Origin: Asterella californica
Taxonomy: Eukaryota; Streptophyta; Marchantiopsida; Marchantiales; Aytoniaceae
Length of the DNA: 64,000 nucleotides
Assembly: GCA_036924285.1 (NCBI GenBank)
Contig: JAYKYS010000005.1
Span: 6,572,001 to 6,636,000 of the forward strand
Reading direction: 5' to 3'
A program made the translations under genes and the position numbers. Numbering within the stretch: the stretch's first letter is position 1; every line of letters starts with the position of its first letter. Positions 35,102-45,164 of this stretch are shown here, piece after piece. The notes below the pieces were generated by a model. It did no database searches. It saw only the letters and a program-made list of their open reading frames with translations, and was not told where the DNA came from.

Positions 35102-36754
35102 ACTTCGTCTACTTCATTTGGACGCTTAGTGGAGAAGTTACGAGACTCAAAAGATGGAAAAAGCAAGTTAGGTCTTAGCTTATGGGCTTCTTGCGCAACT
35201 TTGGATCTTCACTTTCATTACACCAATGGGTAGAGCTCGTTGTCAGCTTTCTATGGGCACTTCGTCTACTTCATTCGGACGTCTTGTGGAGAAGTTATGA
35301 GACTCGAAAGAAGGGAAAATCAAGCTAGACCCTAGCTTACTATTGCTGATTGGGTATTTGCGGCTCCTGGTGCTATACTAAGGACGCAAGGGGCTTGGTT
35401 GCTCATTATATGTGAAAACTCTCACGTACAGCGACTGATGTAAGGGGGTAGCTTAAGGGGCTAGCTTGCACTTGCAACATGTCGACGGACGGTTCGGGAG
35501 ATTTGGAGGTCCAATACAAACGCGCAAGGCGTCATTGGGTTCAGATCTGTGCAGGCTACGCATTGGTTAAGACGGTTCTTGAAGAGGTAGATCAAGGAGT
35601 GTGTTCTGAGAAAAATTGATGCAGAGAAATGATTTGGAGAGCTTCAGTGACATATGAAGGGGAGTTGGACCGTTCGGACCGTTTCGGAGTTCAAACTTGT
35701 TGTCCTTGGATCCATTGGGATTAGAACCTCGAGTTCTTCAGGAAATTGAAGACAATACGAAGTTTCATGAGACGATTTGAGAGTTCTTGGTGAATTGACT
35801 CGTTAGTTTTTTCGTCGTTGATTAGATTGTTCTTCGCGATCGATGAGCCAAGCTCTTCGTTCTTGGTGCATATGCGATCAGAGAGTCTTCGTCTACTTAT
35901 AGGAAAAGATGGTATGTGGACTGGATTGTTGGTTTGGACGTGGTGAGCGAGTTTGAGTCACAAGGGGTCAATTTACGTCAGTTTTTTGCATCTTGCGATC
36001 AAATTTCTTACGTGGTTCTGTGAGGAGAACTCCAAACGGCTTGTTTGGAGTCACGTTGGGTTCCAAGGTAGCTAGATCCATCTACCGGAGATATCAGACC
36101 AGACGATCTGTTTGGACGGTGTGCGCGATTTTAAGCCGTAGGGAGGAGTTTTTGAAAGTTTGATCAAATGCGACCGAAAATCAGATATCTCGGCTGTCGT
36201 GAGTCGGATCTAATAGTTATTGATGCCAACAGAATCAAGAAGGAAGGCCTTATCGACATTTGAATACAGTTTGGCGAAAAGAGAAAGTTCTCAGATAGAT
36301 CTTTTTCGGTTCCTTCGCTACGGTTTTCGTCTTTTTGAGTTCGTTAGAGTTCTAGTTGGTTATGTACAGCTTGTGGTAGCTAGCTTTAGCTAAGAGCTTG
36401 TATATGGATGTTGTTTGTTTGAATCGTGTGATACTGATGCAGCTCTTTTTGTTAGCAAAGGGATGTTTCTCTTGCTTTGAGCTACGCTTCGATAGTTTTG
36501 GGTATGGATTGAGATTCAAGGACTCATTTTAGGAGGTTTTGAAGTAGATTACAGACCGCTCTAGTCTGTTTCTCAGTTTTGTGTTCTTAAGGAGAAAGAA
36601 CCGGCAGTGTATATACATTAGGAGTTGGTATATATTGCGATGCTCGTTTTCGTGCTTATTTTTCTCTTTCTTGTGTCTGTTCAGCATACTACATCTCCAC
36701 AGCCAGGAACCTCACATTTTCGTAGACATCCTTCATGCAAAATCTGACACGACA
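35102..36754 (+). repeat. 1.6-kb direct repeat, copy 2 (LTR-like)
   Basis: Partner of 33181-34789, with many substitutions and small indels, so the duplication is old. It lies directly upstream of a family 2 LTR fragment. Confidence 0.75.
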
Positions 36755-36941
36755 CCGTAGTCATACTAGGCATGTCCTCCACCTCCTTAAAGATCGGAGT
36801 ATCCTCTGTCCACACACACCTCGATCGAAGATACCAGCAATCGAACACTAACGACGACACCCGAAGATCCCAACGGATGATTTCAGGTCAGTGACTTTTT
36901 GCTGAACTCCGCTTCGATCTGCATATAGTTTTTCGAGATAT

Positions 36942-37214
36942 CTCAACAGATAAATTATCATCTCCACAATGTCCACACGACAACAACGATTACTCGCAAA
37001 ACGGTCAAGCCAAATCTCTCTATGCTCGTATAGAATCTAGGTTACACTCAACATGACTATCCACCATAGCCAGAAGCTTGAAGGCTCAACTCGAATAACT
37101 AAACCATCCAAGCCCTACCTACGAAGTATACCCTAGTGGGCTAGCCCAAAAACTCGTCCTAACGGCCCTACCGAGATTAACCACTACGCACTCAAGGTAT
37201 TAAACTAATGTGAC
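36942..37214 (+). repeat. LTR-like repeat of gypsy family 2, copy D (truncated)
   Basis: Forward match to the middle of copy A (ATTATCATCTCCACAATGT, GGTCAAGCCAAA, CAAGCCCTACCT). The CA/TG-rich subrepeats are missing. The 37215-37488 stretch after it is AT-rich and shows nothing. Confidence 0.65.
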
Positions 37215-37493
37215 AATGACTTGCTGCTATAGAAAACTATTATGTACATCCTATAGGATTGTTTTTGGTGGATTCCACACAAAATTAATATGTCTTGTCT
37301 GTATCTCGAATTGCATAATTATCAGATGCTAACATGTTCGTTAAGCACGTGCAAAGGAAGTGGAATGGACTATAGTATTTGTTGTACAATAAATTTTCAC
37401 AAAATATTGACATAAGTCAGTTCAACTCCGACATATTTAGTGTGTTCGCTACTCCCAATAGCATATATAGTCCTTTGTGTTCCGCAATCCTGA

Positions 37494-38582
37494 TGTCGCG
37501 CCCCTCGCAGACGCGAACAACAGAACCCTAGCGGACTTGCGCTGGGTTGTGAATGCTGCGAGTAGGACTTATCGGCTTGACCGGGAAGTCGAGGTCAGAG
37601 GAACCCTAAGTGGTTCTTTGAACCAAGGTTGGAACCTTGTGTTAGGACATAAGGGCTTACCCCAAGAGGCCCCCCCGACGAACGCTGACCTAAGGGGGCG
37701 AGTCTAGGAACGGACTGAAACATGAGTCTCAGACATAGGTCTGAGACGTGGGTCCGAGACGCGGGACCGAGACGTGGGTCCGAGACGCAGACGAACCACA
37801 GGGTTCGACCCTAGGTCTGGACCACAGGTTTTCGGAAAAACTGCTAAGTGTTGGAGCTCCAGGGACGTTTTAGGTCGTGGACGGAGCTTAACGTAAGATC
37901 TCGAGGCGAGTGAGGTATCATTGGAAAGGTCTCGTCGAGAGCTTTCCAGTGATATATAACACTCCTCGATCTGACCTCCGAGCTGGAAGTTATGACCGAA
38001 CCACAATCGGGTTGTGGTATAATTTTCACGGACCAAAGAGGAGGGCGGGGCCGCCGATCCCCAGAAGTATATATGAGGGGGGCTCGATGCCTGGGTGGGC
38101 CAGGACGAGTCACCCGACCCCAGGGTTCGGCGGGCGGACTCTGGGGGCATGAGATGATGGCTGGGCCGGTTCCAAGGCACGTTCCGATCCAGACTTGGAT
38201 GTCTGGACTTAGGAATGATGTAAGGGCTGGTGCAAGACTAGGGAACGAGTCGGCGGGTTAGACCACCGTTCGGGAGCCTAGACCCAGACGGACATCACGG
38301 CGGTTGGGCCGCTAGGTGTGCTGGAGGCACCGTTTAGGACCCTGGACTTTATGGGAAGTCCGCCCCAAGTCATATTGTGACTTGCTCATGTTTGGGACCG
38401 ACTTAGGATTGCGGAGCTTGATGAATAGGGAGACGGTCCGGCTCCGGTCCGGACCAAACTGAACTAAGGTAAGTGGTGCATGGACGCTAACTTGTGATTG
38501 TGTTTGCAGGTTAGCGGTGTAAAGTTTGCGACCTACTGAGCCAGAGCTTCCGCTGGCGCAACAAGGCGGTAGGTGCGCGAAA
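37494..38582 (+). repeat. 5' LTR of chromovirus
   Basis: Starts TGTCGCGCCCC and ends GCGCGAAA. A TATA-like AGTATATATGAGG near 38066 probably marks the promoter. Compared with the 3' LTR it lacks an 18-base segment near the start, has a short C-run and lacks a 22-base segment near 38400. Confidence 0.93.
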
Positions 38583-38584
38583 AG

Positions 38585-38597
38585 TGGTATCAGAGCC
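38585..38597 (+). other. Primer-binding site, initiator Met tRNA type
   Basis: TGGTATCAGAGCC two bases after the 5' LTR. It is complementary to the 3' end of plant initiator methionine tRNA, the usual primer of this lineage. Confidence 0.88.
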
Positions 38598-38703
38598 GAC
38601 GCTTCGGTGAGCGAGAACTTGACGTAGCGGCTGAAGGCTGGACGCTTGAGGAGGGACGCAAGAAACGAAGCGGATCAGCGTTTCTAGGTGAACACTTGGA
38701 GCG

Positions 38704-39453
38704 ATGGCCGAGGACGGACAGAGTTCCAGGAGGAAGATCAAGAAACGAGGAGCGGCTAACGAGAACAGATCGACTCGAGCTAGCCCCGAGGCGCAGTCAG
38801 GGGACGACAAGCGACAACCATCGCCCCAACGTCAAGGGAGCCCTGTACCAGATGCGGCAGCGATGCAGCAAGATGGAGTCTTGCCAGCGGTGCCCAACGA
38901 TTCAGACGCGAGAAGTCAAGGAGCTCTGTATGCGGAACTCATCAAGATGATGAAGACCATGCAGGAGGGTATGGCCTCCAGGGACAAACGTATCGCCGAG
39001 CTTGAGGCAGGCCAGGGAAGTTCCTCGTCTACCAGGAAGCTTTGTAAGACAAATTTGCCGACCCCGTTTTCAGGTATAGGACGGACTCGCAAGGTTAAGG
39101 ATTTCTTAACTGAGTTGGATCTATACTTTGAGGCGCAACAGGCTAAGGAGTCTGACAAGGTGAGAGCGGCGGTTACGTTCCTGAAAGACCATGCGCTTCT
39201 CTGGTGGACTGCATACAGGGATGAGCATGCCTTGACCGTCTCGGCGCTTAGTTGGAAAGAGTTCAAGGAGTTGCTTGCAGGACGATTCACTCCGGAGTAT
39301 CAAAGGATTCGGGACGGTGTTGAGTTGGTGAGACTGAAGCAGACGGGGACCTTAAGCGCTTATGTGCGCGAGTTCAGTGCCAAGCTGGATTCGTTCTCCA
39401 AGTGGACTGAGGAAACCAAGATAATGTATATTCATTGGGGGACTCAAGTCTAG
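38704..39453 (+). pseudogene. Chromovirus gag (capsid part)
   Basis: An open frame of 249 codons begins at ATG 38704, with a basic, Gln/Ser-rich N-terminus, a short coiled coil (LIKMMKTMQEGMASRDKRIA), and the capsid-like core with FLTELDLYFEAQQ, WWTAYRD and FKELLAGRFTPEYQRI. A frameshift at about 39437-39455 separates it from the zinc-knuckle part. Gag packages the element RNA in cytoplasmic particles. Confidence 0.85.
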
Positions 39454-39475
39454 TTCGGAGAAGGCTCTCTTTCGG

Positions 39476-40417
39476 ATGCCAAAGCTACCAGAGACAAGTG
39501 CCGAACTTTTGAAGCTAGCGGAGCGAATTGGAGACGACGAAGTCCAGCAGCAGAAACTCTTTGAACCACGCAGCACGGACAAGTTCCAGAAAAAGAACAA
39601 GGGCTTCAAACGACAATGGGATGGGGGTGAGAAGGATCGGAAGGATACTTCGGCCCCGGCAGCAAAGCGGCAGCAAACAGGAGTAAAACCTAAGGGGCAA
39701 ACACCTCAGAAGGGCAATGGCGTTAAGTTTACTTGCTACAACTGTGGCGAGGCGGGTCATATTGCTAAGGGGTGCACGAAACCTAAGGTTAGTAACTGTA
39801 GCATGAATGCATTTGTTGCAAAGGACTTGTTGGAGGGCCAGATGACTGTGACCTTGAGAACCACGAAGAAGACGCCGGGATTGATGTTTCTACAAGCCAA
39901 GGTTGCTAACCGTGATGTTACTTTTCTTGTGGACACAGGAGCGACTCACTCCTTCATAAGTCCAAAGTTGGTGAGGAAGTTGGGCTTGTCTACCTCCAAG
40001 GCAGACAAGCCTATTCAGGTGCGCTTTACCAAGGGCAAGACGTACCAAACTTCTGAAGTGGCCTTGGACGTACGATTTGCGTGTGAGAAGTTGAAGTTCA
40101 CAGAGAACTTCACGGTGTGCGAGATGGATGATATCCATGCGGTTTTGGGGAACACTTTCTTGGACAGGTTTGAAGTGGAACTTAGGCGGAAACCTTTAAG
40201 GTTAAACGTTAGAGTTAAAGGGCGGAGGCTGGGAGTGAGGCTGATCCGGAAGGCGCGGAAGATTGTTGACTTTGCAGTGAATTTGATCAAAGGCAAACAG
40301 ATGGACTTCAACGACGAAGTCATGTGTTTGATGCGGGTTGCAGATTTGAGGCGGGTGACAGACAAGAGGAAACATCAGGAGACGCGACTAAACTTCCGGA
40401 GGTGTTTCGCGAAGTGA
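39476..40417 (+). pseudogene. Chromovirus zinc knuckle and aspartic protease
   Basis: Continues the polyprotein in a shifted frame. The CCHC knuckle CYNCGEAGHIAKGC is at 39734-39775. The protease active site is FLVDTGATHSF, with the DTGA codons at 39932-39943, and MDDIHAVLGNTFLDRF follows as the protease end. A second, opposite frameshift before about 40390 returns to the gag frame, so two compensating indels bracket this part. Confidence 0.85.
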
Positions 40418-41565
40418 TTAAGGAGTTTGAGGATGTCTTGACGGATGAGTTACCTGCTGAGTTATCTCCAAAGCGGGTGGTGGATCACAAGATCGAGGTC
40501 TTGCCAGGATCGGAACCACCTTCTAAAGCCCCTTACCGACTCAATCAGGTGGAACTCCTTGAGTTGAAAAGATGACTCGGCGAGCTATTAGCGCGGGGAT
40601 ATATTCGAACCAGCAAGTCACCTTATGGAGCCCCAGTTCTTTTTGCAAAGAAGAAGGATGGGAAGTTACGACTCTGTGTAGATTATCGTGCATTCAATAA
40701 GGTGACGGTGAAGAATAACTATCCCTTGCCAAGGATAGATGACCTCTTTGATAGGTTAGCGAGCGCAAAGTACTTCAGCAGGATAGACTTGAAGTCAGGA
40801 TATTACCAGATCCGGATAGCTGACCCAGATGTTGAGAAGACCGCTTGTCGAACCAGATACGGATCGTTTGAATTCGTGGTGATGCCATTTGGACTCTGCA
40901 ACGCCCTTTCGACGTTCACTACATTGATGAACACAATTTTTCGCGAGGAGATGGATGAGTTTGTCATCGTTTACATCGACGACATCTTGATCTACTCCAA
41001 AACCTTGGAGTCGCACGCGAAGCAGCTAAGGGTGGTGTTGACGAAGCTGCGGGAGCATAAGCTATTTGCCAACATTGACAAGAGTGAGTTTGGTTTGGAG
41101 CGCATTAACTTCTTGGGACATGTCATTAGTGCAGAAGGAGTCGGCCCGGATATGCAGAAGGTGGACGCGATTGTGACTTGGGAGCCTCCGACTACAGTCA
41201 AGGGAATGCGGCGATTCTTAGGATTGGCGCAGTTCTACCGCAAGTATGTGAAGGGGTTTTCAAAGATCGCAAAGCCGCTGACGGACTGGACGGGCAAAGA
41301 CGCACAGGTAAGTTGGACCAAGGAGGTGGATAACGCGTTTCAGACGATCAAAGCTATTTTGTCAAAGGCGCCAGTATTGAAGCTGCCGGAGTTCGACAAA
41401 CCGTTCGAGGTGCACACGGACACGAGCGACTATGCGATTGGCGGAGTGTTGGTGCAGGATGGAAAACCTGTAGCGTACAAAAGTAAGAAGCTATCTGGGA
41501 CAGAGAGTCGATGGCCGACTCACGAGAAGGAACTGTTTGCCGTGGTTCATTGCTTGAGGAAATGA
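40418..41565 (+). pseudogene. Chromovirus reverse transcriptase and RNase H start
   Basis: Same frame as gag. Shows the RT fingers ([19 protein letters not shown]), [24 protein letters not shown] and the catalytic YIDD in [11 protein letters not shown] at about 40972. The RNase H opening, [20 protein letters not shown], follows. TGA stops interrupt at 40573 (before [10 protein letters not shown]) and at 41563 (expected Trp before HYLG). The second stop is shared with the fragment at 8761. Confidence 0.9.
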
Positions 41566-43356
41566 CGGCATTACTTGGGACTTCACAAGACCCAAGTGTA
41601 TACTGATAACATCTCGCTCAAGTACTTTGAGACACAAGATCGGGTGACGCCAAAGCAACTACGGTGGCATGATACCTTGGCACTCATGAATGTGGAATTA
41701 ATCCACAAAGCGGGAAAGGACAATGTGGTTCCTGACGCCTTGAGTCGCAAGGAGGAATATCTTCCATCGTCAACACAGATCTTGCGAGCTATGTATCCTA
41801 AGGAGTCAGATTTGGAGAGGCGAATACGTGAAGGTTACATGGGTGATGACCAAGCGAAGGAGTACCTGGAACAACTCAAGCGAGGAGTGAAGTTGCAGAA
41901 TATGCAGCTAAGACATTGTTTACTCATGTTCAAGCAAACTCGGGTTTATGTGGGACAAGGAAAACTTCAGACTAAGTTACTCAAAGAATGTCATGATGCG
42001 CCCTTATCAGGACATAAAGGAGAAAAGTCCACTTTAGCAGTGATAGCTAAAAAGTTTTATTGGCCCCACATGAAAGACGATGTTTCCCACTTTGTGAAAA
42101 CATGCGTAATCTGTCAAGCGAATCGCGTTTCTTACGAGAAGAAACAAGGATTGCTTCATCCTTTGCCGATTCCAGCCAGACCTTGGGAAAGCATTAGCAT
42201 GGACTTCATTACCTCTCTGCCTGACTCAAATGGATACAACGCGATTTTTGTTATAGTTGATCGGTTTAGCAAACTAGCGAAGTTTGCTCCGACCTTGGAC
42301 ACTGCAACAGCGTTCACGACTTCTCGGTTGTTCCTAGACACTTGGTGGCGTTCACATGGATTACCTCGGAATATTATTTCAGATAGAAACTCCAAGTTCA
42401 CAAGTGCCTTTTGGAAACACTTGTTCCCAAAATTGGGGACTAAGTTAAAATTTAGTACCGCCTTTCATCCGGAAACAGATGGGCAAACGTAACGAGTTAA
42501 CTCGGTTCTGAATCAATACTTGAGGAATTATGTGAGCGCGGACCAAAGTGATTGGGCGGAGTGGCTCAGTCTTGCGGAGTATTGCTACAATTCCACGAAG
42601 CATTCGGCAACCGGTGAATCGCCTTTCTTACTGGCTTACGGACGTGAGCCAGAAGGGCCTCTTGACTTGACTCTTGCAAGGAGTTCTACATCGGCACGAC
42701 CAAGAACACGGCAAACATCAGCTGAAGAGTTGGTGACGGCAATGCAGCGGCGCGAGGAGCAAGTTAAGAAGAACCTCGAGAAGGCGCAGCAAAGATACAC
42801 GAAGCAGGTAAACAAGCATCGGCGACAAGTGAAGTTTCAAATGGGCGAAGAAGTATGGTTAAGTGCGAAAAACTTCACACTTCCGAAGGATATATCGGCG
42901 AGGTTTTCATCGAAGTTTGCGGGACCTTTTGTCATTGTCAAGAATCCGCACGAAGACGTCTATATCTTAGACCTTCCTCGCGAGTGGCAGTTGCACCCGA
43001 CTTTCCATGTTTCTTTATTAAAGAAACACTTCAAGGATGATTTGCGACCCGAGCGCAAACAGGTTCTTAGGCCTCAACCTGATGTCGTGCAAGGCGAAGC
43101 AGAATATGAGGTGGAGTCCATTTTGCGATCTCGGCGCAAATCAAACCGGATGGAGTACTTTGTCAAATGGCGTGGTTACCATTTGAAGGAAGCAACTTGG
43201 GTGCCAGAGGAAGATCTCGCACATGCGAGCGAAGCATTAGATCTCTTCAAGCGGAGACAAGGACAACATTGGATCTCTTCAAGGGAGACAAGGGACAACA
43301 ACATCTCCTTCCAGCGAGGGGTGAAGAAACGACGAACCATACGAGTAGCAACTTGA
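41566..43356 (+). pseudogene. Chromovirus RNase H end, integrase and chromodomain
   Basis: RNase H ends with DALSRKEEYLP. The integrase has its zinc-binding region (HDAPLSGHKG to CVICQANR) and core SMDFITSLPDSNGYNA, IISDRNSKF and FHPETDGQT. The next codon, at 42490, is TAA in place of the catalytic Glu of the DDE triad. The frame then stays open to 43356 with a GPF/Y-like part (SKFAGPFVIV) and a chromodomain at about 43105-43240 (YEVESILRSRR, FVKWRGY, TWVPEEDL) that would bind modified histone H3. Confidence 0.9.
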
Positions 43357-44022
43357 GGCGATTTGGGCTGATGGATTTTGTACCTTTGTCTTGTATTTGG
43401 AAATAAAGATTTTGTTTCTGAAATTTTGTCTAAGTGTATTGGTAGTGCATGGCTATGAATAGTTCTGATCAGATGCCTAGGATGTTGTCAAGAGGAGGAA
43501 CGAAGCACACTCAAAGGAAGCGAGCTGGTTTGGATAAGCATCTAAATCAAGACTAAGTCTTGATGTCAAGACTTAGGTTTGCCGTAGCGTTGGCAAAGCA
43601 AGTATGAACTTTTATACTTGTCTTGGGGCTTGGGGTGATCTTGCATTGCGGTTTTCTAACTGCAAAGTAAACTTAGTCGCGCGTCTAAGTCAAATCAGAT
43701 TGCGATCGGAAAGTGAGTTTCGGGGGACCTCGTAAGTAGGTGTGAATACTTATAGTTTGCAAGTTAGAGTCTTAAGTAGAATGTTTAGAAGTTGTCAACT
43801 AGTTTTTATTAGGGTAAGCCAAAAAGGTAAGGCTTTTCCTGAGACTAGTTGAAATTTTCTAAGTGTTCTAGCGACAACTTAAGACTCAAGCCAAGAAGGG
43901 AATTGCGGGTTAGCTACCAAAACGCAATTCTGACGCCAAGGGGTTGGCTACCCATTTTGAACTTGGTGTTAACTTAAAGGATCATTGTTGATGAGGGCAT
44001 CAACCTCCAAAGTGGGAGTGAG
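43357..44022 (+). other. Chromovirus 3' untranslated region with polypurine tract
   Basis: Non-coding stretch between the chromodomain stop and the 3' LTR. The purine-rich AAAGTGGGAGTGAG at 44009-44022 directly precedes the LTR and would prime plus-strand synthesis. Confidence 0.75.
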
Positions 44023-45159
44023 TGTCGCGCCCCTCATTCTCAAGATCGGGCGCAGACGCGAACAACAGAACCCTAGCGGACTTGCGCTAGGTTGTGAACG
44101 CTGCGAGTAGGACTTATCGGCTTGACCGGGAAGTCGAGGTCAGAGGAACCCTAAGTGGTTCTTTGAACCAAGGTTGGTACCTTGTGTTAGGACATAAGGG
44201 CTTACCCCAAGAGGCCCCCCCCCCCCCCCGACGAACGCTGACCTAAGGGGGCGAGTCTGGGAACGGACTGAAACATGAGTCTCAGACATAGGTCTGAGAC
44301 GTGGGTCCGAGACGCGAGACCGAGACGTGGGTCCGAGACGCAGACGAACCACAGGGTTCGACCCTAGGTCTGGACCACAGGTTTTCGGAAAAACTGCTAA
44401 GTGTTGGAGCTCCAGGGACGTTTTAGATCGTGGACGGAGCTCCACGTAAGATCTCGAGGCGAGTGAGGTATCATTGGAAAGGTCTCGTCGAGAGCTTTCC
44501 AGTGATATATAACACTCCTCGATCTGACCTCCGAGCTGGAAGTTATGACCGAACCACAATCGGGTTGTGGTATAATTTTCAGGGACCAAAGAGGAGGGCG
44601 GGGCCGCCGATCCCCAGAAGTATATATGAGGGGGGCTCGATGCCTGGGTGGGCCAGGACGAGTCACCCGACCCCAGGGTTCGGCGGGCGGACTCTGGGGG
44701 GCATGAGGTGATGGCTGGGCCGGTTCCAAGGCACGTTCCGATCCAGACTTGGATGTCTGGACTTAGGAATGATGTAAGGGCTGGGGCAAGACTAGGGAAC
44801 GAGTCGGCGGATTAGATCACCGTTCGGGAGCCTAAACCCAGACGGACATCACGGGCGGTTGGGCCGCTAGGTGTGCTGGAGGCACCGTTTAGGACCCTGG
44901 ACTTTATGGGAAGTCCGCCCCAAGTCATATTGTGACTTGCTCATGTTTGAGACCGACTTAGGCGGATCTAAGTCGGGACTTAGGATTGCGGAGCTTGATG
45001 AATAGGGAGACGGTCCGGCTCCGGTCCGGACCAAACTGAACTAAGGTAAGTGGTGCATGGACGCTAACTTGTGATTGTGTTTGCAGGTTAGCGGTGTAAA
45101 GTTTACGACCTACTGAGCCAGAGCTTCCGCTGGCGCAACAAGGCGGTAGGTGCGCGAAA
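44023..45159 (+). repeat. 3' LTR of chromovirus
   Basis: Near-identical to the 5' LTR. Differences include a long C-run at about 44213-44229, an extra 18-base segment near 44036 and an extra 22-base segment near 44965. Confidence 0.93.
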
Positions 45160-45164
45160 CCTGA

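Larger units (their letters stand above)
37489..45164 (+). mobile_element. Near-complete Ty3/gypsy chromovirus
   Basis: Five-base target duplication CCTGA at 37489-37493 and 45160-45164. LTRs are 37494-38582 and 44023-45159. The primer-binding site TGGTATCAGAGCC is at 38585-38597 (initiator Met tRNA type), and a polypurine tract lies at 44009-44022. Gene order gag, protease, RT, RNase H, integrase, chromodomain. The LTRs differ by about 16 substitutions by eye over ~1.09 kb plus a few indels, so the insertion is fairly recent. The coding region has two frameshifts and three nonsense codons, so it cannot make its full protein. Confidence 0.95.

Noticed and set aside
37704..38261. Frames of 80-158 codons on both strands in the chromovirus LTRs
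   Set aside because: They lie in GC-rich LTR sequence, recur in both LTRs and match no protein.
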